Shown: positions 1-6,611, counted from the stretch's first letter. The stretch: 7,925 nt of DNA from Candidatus Wolframiiraptor sp. (GCA_003660635.1 QMUP01000030.1:1-7925), one strand, 5' to 3'. Numbers and translations: made by a program. The notes: generated by a model from the sequence alone, not told the origin.

Positions 1-293
1 AGGTTGAACTCTTGGAAGACGAAGCCCATCTTCCTCCTATATTGGTTGATTTCTTTACCTAGATTTGTCAACTCAACCCCTTCGAGCCAGATCTTCCCCT
101 CATCTGGTTCAACCAACATATCAATACACTTGAGAAGCGTGCTCTTTCCCGCGCCGCTGGGACCCATTATGACCTTAACCTCACCGCGTCTAACCTCAAA
201 GGAGATTCCTTTCAGAACGGGTTTTTCATCGAACCATTTCCAGAGGTTCTCAACCTTCAATACCGTTTCCGAGCTCTTCACTTCATCGATCAC
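1..293 (-). CDS. Polar amino acid ABC transporter ATP-binding protein (5' part; 3' end outside window)
   Basis: This is the N-terminal 97 codons of a GlnQ/HisP-like ATPase that would power the adjacent importer from the cytoplasmic face. Visible are an A-loop-like aromatic pair (W20-F21), the Walker A motif GPSGAGKST at residues 44-52, and the Q-loop glutamine at about 94 in FVFQEFNL. The signature motif, Walker B and switch histidine lie beyond the left edge. The chosen start is the GTG at 293, which overlaps the permease stop as GTGA. A second in-frame GTG at 281 is also possible and has a GGTGA eight bases upstream, so the true N-terminus may be four residues shorter. It is the last visible gene of the operon. 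The family is certain; the amino acid specificity is not visible from this subunit. Confidence 0.93.
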   Translation of the reverse strand, partial: MIDEVKSSETVLKVENLWKWFDEKPVLKGISFEVRRGEVKVIMGPSGAGKSTLLKCIDMLVEPDEGKIWLEGVELTNLGKEINQYRRKMGFVFQEFN

Positions 294-967
294 CCCGCTA
301 CTAGCCCCCGCATTCTAACTCTGGAGTAAACTAGGTCGAATGCCTTTGCCCCGGCGTAGGTTAGGACTATGTAGAGTCCTCCTGCGATGAGATAGGGTAT
401 GAAGGCTATTCCGGTCGCTATCGTCGCGTACCTCGTCCTAGTCATTATCTCCATGACGCCGAGGATGAAGCAGATCGCCGAATCCTTCAGGATTATCGAA
501 TACTCGTTTGAGAGCTGGGGAATCGCCTTCCTCAGGGCTTGTGGGAGGATTATGTGGAATGCCGACTGCCATTTGCTCATCCCGATGGCCCTGGCCGCGA
601 GCATCTGCCCCTCCTCAATAGATTCGATAGACCCCCGGTATATCTGAGATTGATAAGCGCCGCTCCTCATTCCCAAGACGAGCATGCTCGTCTCGAGGGG
701 TGTGGTGGAGATTCCGAGGGCGGGGAAAATGCTCCAGTGGAATAAGAATAACTGAACAAGTAGGGGTGTGCCTCTGAAAAACCAGCTATAGAATTCGGCT
801 ATCCAGCGAACCAAGCCTCCTCCATATACTTGACATAAACTGAGAAGTATTCCGATAATGAATCCGATTCCCAGTCCCGCTCCTACGAGACCGAGAGACC
901 ACAGGCTACCCTCAAAAATATAGGGGAGATATTTTAGGAGACTTTCTAATCCCTGCACCGTTCCCAC
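290..967 (-). CDS. Polar amino acid ABC transporter permease (HisM/GlnP family)
   Basis: This is an integral membrane permease of 225 residues, a normal length for the His/Glu/Gln/Arg/opine family. Hydrophobic segments lie at about 17-43, 67-82, 90-106 and 185-208. The family motif FRGTPLLVQL is at 64-73. The cytoplasmic EAA loop that contacts the ATPase lies at about 118-145 (EEGQMLAARAIGMSKWQSAF, then HIILPQA). The start is a GTG at 967 with GGAG at 978-975, seven bases upstream and overlapping the stop of the binding-protein gene. Its stop overlaps the GTG of the ATPase gene, so the three genes are very likely co-transcribed and translationally coupled. Only one permease gene is visible, so it probably acts as a homodimer unless a partner lies beyond the window. 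Confidence 0.95.
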   Translation of the reverse strand: MGTVQGLESLLKYLPYIFEGSLWSLGLVGAGLGIGFIIGILLSLCQVYGGGLVRWIAEFYSWFFRGTPLLVQLFLFHWSIFPALGISTTPLETSMLVLGMRSGAYQSQIYRGSIESIEEGQMLAARAIGMSKWQSAFHIILPQALRKAIPQLSNEYSIILKDSAICFILGVMEIMTRTRYATIATGIAFIPYLIAGGLYIVLTYAGAKAFDLVYSRVRMRGLVAG

Positions 968-977
968 TCACCCTCTC

Positions 978-1748
978 CTAGCCGCCTAGCCCCCATTTCT
1001 GCAGCAATTCATTCCACTCAGGGCTATTCATCAACTCGAATAATGCCTCATTGATCTTCTCCCTTAGCCAAGCATCCTCAGGCCTCGTCGCTATTCCATA
1101 GGTCTCTGGAGCACCGAGGGTTGCGAGCACCTTGATCTTGGCCTTTACATCCGGGTTCTTCAGCAGATACGGTTCTAGGAAAGCGGAGTCCGTGATGTAG
1201 GCGGCGGCCCTGCCATCGAGCAGGGCTTCGAGGGCTTCTACATAGGATCCCAAGCCGAGTTTCTTGAAGTTATAGCCCTTGGCCAGGAGCCTGTCGGCCC
1301 ACTTATCCGCAGTCGAGCCTATCTGCACCGCGACGTATTCTCCAGAGTTCAATATCTCGTCTAGGCTCCGGTCGTCGTCGGCCCTCACAACGATCTCGTG
1401 GATGTAGGAGTAATATGGTATGCTGAACCATATCTTCCTCGAGGCTCGCTCTGGGGTTATGGTCATCCCTGAGGCGATGATGTCTATCTCTCCCTTTTCA
1501 AGCGCGGTTACGATCGTCGACCAATCCCAAGGCTTGTGGATCACCTTCCACCCGTATTTCTTCGCTATCCAGTCCACCACATCAACGTCGAAGCCCTTTG
1601 CCTTACCGGTTTCATCTACGAATGTGAATGGCGGATAATTCGCGTCAAATCCGTGGATGATCACCACTTCCTCGCCTGGCTTCGGCGGCTCGGAGAATTT
1701 ACCCTTAGGCGCGGTCGATACTCCGGCCAGAGGCACGATATAGGGCAT
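978..1748 (-). CDS. Amino acid ABC transporter substrate-binding protein (SBP family 3), 5' end uncertain
   Basis: This is a periplasmic-type binding protein that would sit outside the membrane and deliver a polar amino acid to the permease. Numbering from the ATG at 1748 (256 residues), the ligand-site motifs are DANYPPFTF at 35-43, SGMTITPERA at 93-102, whose Arg101 normally binds the ligand carboxylate, and YITDSAF at 184-190, whose Asp187 normally binds the ligand amine. Both residues are present, so an alpha-amino acid ligand is likely; its identity is not readable. The ATG at 1748 is the first canonical start in this frame, but it cannot be the whole gene. The codons just upstream in the same frame encode a hydrophobic anchor (SSLLAAALILGIV and onward), without which the protein could not be exported. 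See the separate entry at 1749-1840. The permease GTG follows ten bases after the stop. Confidence 0.9.
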   Translation of the reverse strand: MPYIVPLAGVSTAPKGKFSEPPKPGEEVVIIHGFDANYPPFTFVDETGKAKGFDVDVVDWIAKKYGWKVIHKPWDWSTIVTALEKGEIDIIASGMTITPERASRKIWFSIPYYSYIHEIVVRADDDRSLDEILNSGEYVAVQIGSTADKWADRLLAKGYNFKKLGLGSYVEALEALLDGRAAAYITDSAFLEPYLLKNPDVKAKIKVLATLGAPETYGIATRPEDAWLREKINEALFELMNSPEWNELLQKWGLGG

Positions 1749-1840
1749 CGCAATCCAGCAGATAACGAATCCTAATACTATTCCTAGGATAAGGGCAGCG
1801 GCTAGAAGAGAGGAACGGGGTTTAGATGTTGGCGGGACAT
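1749..1840 (-). other. Out-of-frame signal-anchor region of the binding-protein gene (apparent -1 frameshift)
   Basis: The frame of the binding protein is open upstream to the TAA at 1883-1881, which is also the stop of the upstream kinase gene, but it contains no ATG, GTG or TTG above 1748. An ATG at 1840 has a GAGGTG six bases upstream, yet its frame ends at TAG 1804-1802 after 12 codons (MSRQHLNPVPLF). Re-reading one base at A-AAC-CCC (1823-1817) joins this start to the main frame. That gives a 31-residue leader: MSRQHLNP, then RSSLLAAALILGIVLGFVIC, then WIA. It is a convincing signal anchor with basic residues before the hydrophobic core. The joined protein would be 287 residues. The cause may be a missing base in the C4 run, a real mutation, or programmed slippage. 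Confidence 0.6.
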
Positions 1841-1846
1841 CAACTC

Positions 1847-1852
1847 CACCTC
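1847..1852 (-). promoter_or_regulatory. Ribosome binding site for the ATG at 1840
   Basis: GAGGTG on the minus strand, with a six-base spacer to the ATG at 1840. It matters because it supports translation starting at 1840, although that frame soon stops. No comparable site precedes the in-frame ATG at 1748. Confidence 0.6.
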
Positions 1853-1877
1853 TTGTGGAGTTTCCCGGTCTATGCTC

Positions 1878-1885
1878 TATTTAAG
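1878..1885 (-). promoter_or_regulatory. Probable TATA box of the amino acid ABC operon
   Basis: CTTAAATA on the minus strand resembles the archaeal TATA consensus and overlaps the stop codon of the upstream kinase gene. Its usual spacing of about 25 bases would put the transcript start near 1857, leaving a leader of about 17 bases that carries the GAGGTG site before the ATG at 1840. This fits a separate promoter for the transporter genes. The transcript start itself is inferred. Confidence 0.45.
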
Positions 1886-2549
1886 GATTCCGAAGACAAG
1901 CCATAGAAGTTAACCTCTTAACGACCTCCTGCGCGGCCTCCTCGAGTTTACCTTCGAGATTCACGATCCAAAACACTTGGTCGGGCCTGGCTTCCGCGAA
2001 TACCCTGTATAGCCGTCTGACGTATTGCTGCATCAATAAGTCCCGTTCGAGCTTGTCCTCGAGCCCGCCTTGGCTGAGCTTTTTCTCCAGCCTTCTGAGC
2101 CTATCCTCCTCCGGCGCGTCAACGATCACGTAGAGATCCGGCTTTAGGAAGATTTTCTCGCCCAGTTTCTCGATTATGTCTAGAAGCTTGAGGAAATCGC
2201 TTTCGGCGATGTCGATTCCGCTGAGCTTCGAGAATGCGAGACCATAAGCTATCGAACACAAGTAATATCTATCGATGAAGTAAAAATCCGGTGACCGCAT
2301 TAGCTCCTTCCTCATTATCCTGGAGTCATCGCTGGTATTCGCAAGGAAGAGTAACATTCTGGTAAGCGGGTCTATATCGGATTCGTTGCCATATCTTCTC
2401 GCGAACTCCCCCGTCGGCGAATTACTGGGGGTCTTATAGGTTAAAACCTCGAAACCTTTTTCCTCTAGGAGAGCCTTCACGCGATTCATAAGCGTGGTTT
2501 TTCCCGCTCCATCCACGCCCTCCCAGACGATGACGCATGGACGCTTCAA
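1881..2549 (-). CDS. Thymidylate kinase family protein (divergent dTMP kinase)
   Basis: This is a 222-residue P-loop nucleoside monophosphate kinase, slightly longer than typical dTMP kinase. It has the Walker A motif EGVDGAGKTT at 10-19, the DRY motif of the family at 93-95 followed by YLCSIAYG (usually Y..SslAYQ), an APEEDRLRRLEKK segment at 145-157 leading into an Arg/Lys-rich lid, and a C-terminal helix. The P-loop has Gly rather than Arg after the Asp, as in enzymes with a catalytic arginine in the lid. The usual TREPGGT and LLFaADR substrate motifs are altered (here TPSNSPTGE and LLFLANTSDDSR), so dTMP specificity is not assured. The start is a TTG at 2549, forced by how close the P-loop lies; there is no strong ribosome binding site. 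Neighbours give no functional hint. Confidence 0.8.
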   Translation of the reverse strand: MKRPCVIVWEGVDGAGKTTLMNRVKALLEEKGFEVLTYKTPSNSPTGEFARRYGNESDIDPLTRMLLFLANTSDDSRIMRKELMRSPDFYFIDRYYLCSIAYGLAFSKLSGIDIAESDFLKLLDIIEKLGEKIFLKPDLYVIVDAPEEDRLRRLEKKLSQGGLEDKLERDLLMQQYVRRLYRVFAEARPDQVFWIVNLEGKLEEAAQEVVKRLTSMACLRNP

Positions 2550-2587
2550 GTAATCTTCCCAAAAGAAAATAGTATGGTGGCTGGATT

Positions 2588-2593
2588 AAAAAA
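2588..2593 (-). terminator. T6 tract after porB; may also be part of the promoter of the kinase gene
   Basis: Six T residues on the minus strand lie eight bases after the porB stop, in the only gap between the por genes and the kinase gene (51 bases). Archaeal RNA polymerase can terminate at such T-runs without a hairpin, and I see no stem here. The same bases read TTTTTTAAT (2593-2585), which could act as a TATA box for a transcript beginning near 2564, about 15 bases before the kinase TTG. Either role or both are inferred. Confidence 0.35.
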
Positions 2594-2600
2594 TTGATGT

Positions 2601-3548
2601 TTAGAGGGTTACGCCGCTTTCCTCCAGCTTCACCAATCTCTCCCAGTTTTCCTCAATGTTCCTCTTCAGTTCCTCTAAGACATGCGCGTTCTCCGGCTTA
2701 AGGAGGTGGGCAAACCTCCTTTGAGTCTTTAGGAATTCTTCGAGCGGCTTCGGCTTATCCACTCTAATGTTGATCTTAACCCTCCCGTGATCGACCTCGT
2801 ATACCGGGAAGTACCTAGTTTCAACGGCTAGCCTCGCGATCCTCACGGTCTCCGAGGGCCGGTACCCCCATCCCGGAACACATGGTGATAGAGCGTGGAT
2901 GACCTTTGGGCCCTCAGTCTCTAAGGCTTTTCTGACCTTATTCACGAAGTCTATTGGATGCGAGATACTCGCCGTGGCGGCGTAGGGTATCTTATGTGCG
3001 GCTGCGATCCCGATCAAGTCCTTCTTTCTCTGCTGTTTTCCTGGGATCACCCTTCCAGCGGGGCTCGTCGTGGTGGCTGCGCCGAATGGCGTAGCTCCAG
3101 ACCTCTGGATCCCCGTGTTCATGTATGCCTCGTTATCGTAGCAGATGTAGAGCAGGTTGTGGCCTCGTTCAAGTGCGCCGGATAACGCTTGTAATCCTAT
3201 GTCGAAGGTTCCTCCATCCCCGGCGAAAACTATTACGTCGTGGAGCTTCTTTCCTCTCTTCTTATGGAGAATGTTGATGGCTTCAACTATCCCTGATGCT
3301 ACGGCGGCTCCATTCTCAAAGGCGACGTGCACGTAGGGGACCTTCCACGCGGTGTAGGGGTAACAGGTTGTCGATACTTCGACGCAGCCCGTCGGGTTGA
3401 CGACTACTGTTGGGCCGCGGATCACCTTCATCGCAAGCCTGACTATTATTCCAGCACCACATCCAGCGCAGAGCCTATGACCCTCTGTGAACCAGTCTTC
3501 TCTTGGCAGATCTTTCGGCGTCTTAAATACTGGAGCTTGCCCGCTCAT
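2601..3548 (-). CDS. porB: Pyruvate (2-oxoacid):ferredoxin oxidoreductase, beta subunit
   Basis: This is the thiamine-diphosphate subunit of the cytoplasmic complex that oxidises pyruvate with CoA to acetyl-CoA and CO2, reducing ferredoxin. Four cysteines placed to hold a [4Fe-4S] cluster are visible: CAGC (Cys27, Cys30), NPTGC (Cys55) and ALSPC (Cys223). The TPP/Mg motif starts at GDGG 110-113 and ends near YDNEAYMNTG 137-146. The chosen start is the ATG at 3548, which overlaps the porA stop as ATGA and has GGTGA four bases upstream; this gives 315 residues. An in-frame ATG at 3566 would add six residues but lacks such a site. It is the last gene of the por operon. A branched-chain 2-oxoacid substrate (VorB) cannot be fully excluded from sequence alone. 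Confidence 0.93.
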   Translation of the reverse strand: MSGQAPVFKTPKDLPREDWFTEGHRLCAGCGAGIIVRLAMKVIRGPTVVVNPTGCVEVSTTCYPYTAWKVPYVHVAFENGAAVASGIVEAINILHKKRGKKLHDVIVFAGDGGTFDIGLQALSGALERGHNLLYICYDNEAYMNTGIQRSGATPFGAATTTSPAGRVIPGKQQRKKDLIGIAAAHKIPYAATASISHPIDFVNKVRKALETEGPKVIHALSPCVPGWGYRPSETVRIARLAVETRYFPVYEVDHGRVKINIRVDKPKPLEEFLKTQRRFAHLLKPENAHVLEELKRNIEENWERLVKLEESGVTL

Positions 3549-4729
3549 GCCCTCACCCCCCACCATTGAACATGTGTGTCAAAACCTCCCTCGCGTGCTC
3601 CCTGAGCAGCCATTCTCAAAACCGCCTCCGCTTCATCTAACTTGAAGTCCCTGCCACCTAAACCATATACGATGTTTTTCGCCGGTATTCTTATTCCATT
3701 TCTGTATAGTAGTCCGATCACGTCGGTGTAGAGTGGGCCTCCTAGGCCTCCATATCCATAGGCTCTATCCATGACGACCACCGCCTTAACATTCTTCAAT
3801 ACCTCGACTAACTGCTCTTCTGGGAACGGCCTGAACATTGTCAGACCGATTACTCCCACCTTTAGTCCCTCTTCTCTCAGCTTCTTTGCGGCGGTCTTTA
3901 CGGTGCCATACGTTGATCCCATGACGATCACGACGGCGTCCGCGTCATCCGCCATGTACGAATCGAAGTACCAGTACTTTCTCCCACTTATCCTCGCATA
4001 TTCTTCAACAACTTCTGGGAAGATCTCTTTCACCCCCTCCACCGCCTCCTTTAGCTGCATCTTAAACTCCATATAGGTATCGGGCAACGCCATCGTCCCA
4101 TGCGTTATGGGGTTATCGAAATCTATAGCCAGCTCATAATCCTTCGGAGGCAGGAATCTCGCGGCATCTTCATCTGAGATAGGCGTTAGGGGCTCGATGC
4201 TATGGGATAGGATGAACGCGTCCATGTTAACCGATACAGGCAGCATCACATCTTTGTGCTCCGCCAACTTGAATGCTATGAACGTCAAATCATATGCTTC
4301 TTGTACATTCGCAGCGAATAGGTGCACCCACCCTGAATCTCGCTCAGCCATGACATCTCCATGCTCGCAATGAATGTTCAACGGGGCGTTCAATGCTCTA
4401 TTTACAATCGTCATAACCATCGGAACCCTCATGGATGACGTCGCATAGACTATCTCGTGCATCAACGCGAGACCCTGACTGCAAGTTGAGGTATAGACCC
4501 TCGCACCTGCCAATCCAGCTCCGACGCAGATGGATAACGCGGAATGCTCGCTTTCTGCCTGTATGAACGCCGCATCCAGTTCTCCATTTGCGACGTATTC
4601 GCTTAACCTCTCGACAATTATGGTCTGCGGAGTGATCGGATATGCCGCTATAACGTCTACATTTGCCTGCTTTACGGCGAGAGCTATCGCCTCATCTCCC
4701 AGAATAGCTATTCTCTGAGCTTGGGCCAT
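3545..4729 (-). CDS. porA: Pyruvate (2-oxoacid):ferredoxin oxidoreductase, alpha subunit
   Basis: This is the 394-residue alpha subunit, which forms the active site with the beta subunit. Landmarks are GDEAIALA at 11-18, the substrate-site motif AYPITPQT at 29-36, QAESEHS at 57-63 with the glutamate that activates TPP, TSTCSQGLALMHE at 80-92, and Arg111 in VNRAL at the position that binds the 2-oxoacid carboxylate in studied enzymes. GDVMAERDSGWVH at 124-136 matches the family's Q/SDs...RDtGW block but is preceded by NIHCEH, unlike the IWGDWQD of the Pyrococcus type. The C-terminal transketolase-like domain follows (about 260-390). The start is the ATG at 4729, four bases after the porD stop, with GGAGGTG seven bases upstream inside the end of porD. 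Pyruvate is the likeliest substrate; related 2-oxoacids are possible. Confidence 0.94.
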   Translation of the reverse strand: MAQAQRIAILGDEAIALAVKQANVDVIAAYPITPQTIIVERLSEYVANGELDAAFIQAESEHSALSICVGAGLAGARVYTSTCSQGLALMHEIVYATSSMRVPMVMTIVNRALNAPLNIHCEHGDVMAERDSGWVHLFAANVQEAYDLTFIAFKLAEHKDVMLPVSVNMDAFILSHSIEPLTPISDEDAARFLPPKDYELAIDFDNPITHGTMALPDTYMEFKMQLKEAVEGVKEIFPEVVEEYARISGRKYWYFDSYMADDADAVVIVMGSTYGTVKTAAKKLREEGLKVGVIGLTMFRPFPEEQLVEVLKNVKAVVVMDRAYGYGGLGGPLYTDVIGLLYRNGIRIPAKNIVYGLGGRDFKLDEAEAVLRMAAQGAREGGFDTHVQWWGVRA

Positions 4730-4733
4730 CTCC

Positions 4734-5042
4734 TCACACCTCCTCCATGCTTATCGCCTTAACTGGACATACAGTCGTGCATATCCCACAGCCCTTACAA
4801 TAATCATAATCTACCTCCACGCTATCGTCATCCTTCCTCTTAATGGCCAGATCGGGGCAATAAACCCAGCAAAGAAGACACTTGATACACTTGTTTTGGT
4901 CTATGACCGGGGCCTTGACTCTCCATGCTCCCGTCTTATACTCTGGAGATGTCGGGGGATTTGGTATTGCCGCCGCAATCGGTAGCGTCTTGTAGGTGAA
5001 CTCTCCTTTTAACGCCTGTTCAACCAATTTCTTAGCCGACAA
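4734..5042 (-). CDS. porD: Pyruvate (2-oxoacid):ferredoxin oxidoreductase, delta subunit (2[4Fe-4S] ferredoxin-like)
   Basis: This is the 102-residue iron-sulfur subunit that passes electrons from the beta-subunit cluster towards free ferredoxin. It shows two complete CxxCxxCxxxCP motifs, at Cys52/55/58/62 and Cys82/85/88/92, so two [4Fe-4S] clusters are expected. The N-terminal 50 residues, with PIAAAIPNPPTSPEYKTGAW, are typical of PorD rather than of free ferredoxins. The start is a TTG at 5042 lying 11 bases inside the end of porG. It is supported by a full GGAGGTGA ribosome binding site six bases upstream. The overlap implies translational coupling and equal dosage with porG. Confidence 0.94.
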   Translation of the reverse strand: MSAKKLVEQALKGEFTYKTLPIAAAIPNPPTSPEYKTGAWRVKAPVIDQNKCIKCLLCWVYCPDLAIKRKDDDSVEVDYDYCKGCGICTTVCPVKAISMEEV

Positions 5043-5601
5043 TCGTCTTCACCTCCTCATATGCCCTCCTGCTTATCTTTAAGTTCATCTCGAAAACTTT
5101 TCCCTTAAACCTCTTAGCCAATACGTCTTCTAGCGTCGACATCTGACATAAGCCCCTCACCTTTATCAGCGCGGCGAGCAATGGGACGTTATAGATCTCC
5201 CTATTGATCTCTTCAAGTGAGATCTTCCTCGCGTCAACCACGTGTAGTTTATACCCGTTGTCCCTCGCCCATCGGATTATCTCATCATCTTCCGGTGGAA
5301 TGTAGTTCAGGAGTATGTCGCCGCCCGTCTTTAATCCATAGCAGTACTCTTTCGCATGCCTCGACATCACGGGATCTATTATCACGACTATATCGGGCTC
5401 ATAGACCCCGCAGTGGATCTCGATTGGTTCCTCGGAAATCCTGGTGTAGGATCTCACCGGCGCGCCAGCCCTCTCTGGACCGAATTCGGGGAAATGTTGG
5501 GCATAATTTCCCTCTTGGATCGCCGCCCTCGCCAATAGGTTGCTTCCCGTTACAACTCCTTGCCCGCCTCTACCATGCCATCTAACCTCGACTAAGCCCA
5601 T
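5032..5601 (-). CDS. porG: Pyruvate (2-oxoacid):ferredoxin oxidoreductase, gamma subunit
   Basis: This is the 189-residue gamma subunit, which in fused enzymes corresponds to a separate domain involved in CoA binding. The family signature is clear: [20 protein letters not shown] at 8-27, then [20 protein letters not shown] at 35-54, and [11 protein letters not shown] at 67-77. It is the first gene of the por operon. The ATG at 5601 has GGTGAGG at 5613-5607 with a five-base spacer. The gene order gamma-delta-alpha-beta is the one common in archaeal por operons and supports a four-subunit enzyme. Nothing in the sequence looks damaged. Confidence 0.94.
   Translation of the reverse strand: MGLVEVRWHGRGGQGVVTGSNLLARAAIQEGNYAQHFPEFGPERAGAPVRSYTRISEEPIEIHCGVYEPDIVVIIDPVMSRHAKEYCYGLKTGGDILLNYIPPEDDEIIRWARDNGYKLHVVDARKISLEEINREIYNVPLLAALIKVRGLCQMSTLEDVLAKRFKGKVFEMNLKISRRAYEEVKTIVG
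5049..5056 (-). promoter_or_regulatory. Strong ribosome binding site fixing the TTG start of porD
   Basis: GGAGGTGA on the minus strand, complementary to the archaeal 16S 3' end, with a six-base spacer to TTG at 5042. It lies inside porG and decides the non-ATG start of porD. Confidence 0.75.
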
Positions 5602-5710
5602 ATTATCCTCACCAGCGTGCTTGAGTTGTTCCTCGCACCTAATTACTATTATTAGTCGTGTGGAACAGATTTATTTCGAGGAAATAATCGGTTCAACACG
5701 GCTTATAGGG
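5602..5710. promoter_or_regulatory. Divergent promoter region between porG and lipA
   Basis: These 109 bases separate two divergent genes and should hold both promoters. For porG, ACTAATAATAG at 5656-5646 (minus) is the best TATA candidate and predicts a leader of roughly 25 bases containing GGTGAGG. For lipA, ATTTATTTC at 5669-5677 (plus) is the best candidate and predicts a leader of roughly 13 bases. The two candidate boxes are close together, so shared control is possible. ACTATTATTAGT at 5645-5656 is a short inverted repeat (four-base arms) that could be an operator but is weak. Confidence 0.4.
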
Positions 5711-6574
5711 ATGCTGAGGAAACCTCCTTGGATCAAGCTGAGGCTCCCCTCCTCCGGGGAATATTCCCGCGTTAGGGCGATACTGAGGAAATACAAGCTT
5801 AACACCGTATGCGAGGACTCACTCTGTCCGAATCTGGCCGAGTGCTGGGGATCGGGAACCTTTACCCTGATGATACTTGGGAGAATTTGTACGAGGGCGT
5901 GTAAGTTCTGCGCAATTAAGACCGGTAATCCGGGCGGGGTAGTGGATAGAGATGAGCCGAGGCGGGTGGCGGAGGCTGTGAAGGAACTCGGCATGGAGTA
6001 TGTCGTCATAACCTCCGTCACGAGAGATGATCTACCCGATGGAGGAGCCTCGATATACGCGGAGACCATCAGGAGAATAAAGTCATCTACGCCAAATGTG
6101 AAAGTCGAGGTGTTAATACCGGACCTTAACAACGACGCCGACGCCCTCAGCCAAATCGTCAGAGAAAAACCCGACGTTATAGGCCACAATATCGAGACTG
6201 TGAAAAGGTTGACGAAAATCGTTAGGGATCCGAGGGCTGGCTATGAGAAATCCCTAAAAACGTTAAAGATCGTTAAGGAGCTAGCGCCTGAAATATACAC
6301 AAAGTCCTCGATTATGCTGGGTCTCGGGGAGACCGAGGAAGAGGTTGTGGCGGCGATGAGGGACCTCAGGAAAGTGGGAGTTGATATACTCACCTTAGGC
6401 CAATACCTGCAGCCTACGAGACGACATCTACCCGTAGTGGAATACGTTCATCCCGAGAAATTCGAGAGATTGAAGAAGATCGGAGAAGAGCTGGGATTCC
6501 TCTCGGTTGCCGCTGGTCCGCTCGTGAGAAGTTCGTATAAGGCGGCCGAATATTTCGCAAAGCTCGACCGGTGA
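5711..6574 (+). CDS. lipA: Lipoyl synthase (radical SAM)
   Basis: LipA inserts two sulfur atoms into an octanoyl chain carried on a lipoyl domain, using S-adenosylmethionine and two [4Fe-4S] clusters. All ligands are visible in this 287-residue protein. The auxiliary-cluster motif is Cys34, Cys39 and Cys45 ([12 protein letters not shown]), completed by the C-terminal RSSY at 273-276. The radical SAM motif CxxxCxxC is Cys60, Cys64 and Cys67 (CTRACKFC). Family blocks [34 protein letters not shown] and [11 protein letters not shown] are intact. The chosen start is the ATG at 5711, just before RKPPW, where most LipA proteins begin. It lacks a clear ribosome binding site, and an in-frame GTG at 5660 would add 17 residues. 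The open frame continues further upstream but overlaps porG and is not LipA-like. Confidence 0.95.
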   Translation: MLRKPPWIKLRLPSSGEYSRVRAILRKYKLNTVCEDSLCPNLAECWGSGTFTLMILGRICTRACKFCAIKTGNPGGVVDRDEPRRVAEAVKELGMEYVVITSVTRDDLPDGGASIYAETIRRIKSSTPNVKVEVLIPDLNNDADALSQIVREKPDVIGHNIETVKRLTKIVRDPRAGYEKSLKTLKIVKELAPEIYTKSSIMLGLGETEEEVVAAMRDLRKVGVDILTLGQYLQPTRRHLPVVEYVHPEKFERLKKIGEELGFLSVAAGPLVRSSYKAAEYFAKLDR

Positions 6575-6580
6575 AAATTC

Positions 6581-6611
6581 TTTATTCACCTTAAAGCAGA
6601 TATGGCGGTGA
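6581..6611 (+). promoter_or_regulatory. Possible promoter and ribosome binding site of lpdA
   Basis: The 45-base gap after lipA contains TTTATT at 6581-6586, which would place a transcript start near 6607, and GGTGA at 6607-6611, eight bases before the ATG at 6620. The two signals would compete if transcription began that far down, so read-through from lipA is equally likely. The GGTGA is the main reason to prefer 6620 over the ATG at 6602. Confidence 0.3.

Noticed and set aside
4..318. Plus-strand open frame of 104 codons
   Set aside because: It is the reverse of the ABC ATPase gene, whose Walker A and Q-loop are plain on the minus strand.
1749..1805. Lipoprotein signal with a lipobox cysteine in the hydrophobic segment of the binding protein
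   Set aside because: The cysteine sits in GFVICWIA, which does not match L-[AS]-[GA]-C, and hydrophobic residues continue after it. A membrane anchor or ordinary signal peptide fits better.
3771..4076. Plus-strand open frame of 101 codons
   Set aside because: It is antisense to porA, Ser/Thr-rich, and explained by the codon use of porA.
5540..5710. Upstream extension of the lipA frame by 57 codons
   Set aside because: It overlaps porG on the opposite strand, its residues do not resemble LipA, and homologues begin near RKPPW. Only the GTG at 5660 is kept as a minor alternative start.
5671..6189. 172-codon open frame on the minus strand
   Set aside because: It is antisense to lipA, whose motifs are all intact, and its translation shows no recognisable domain.
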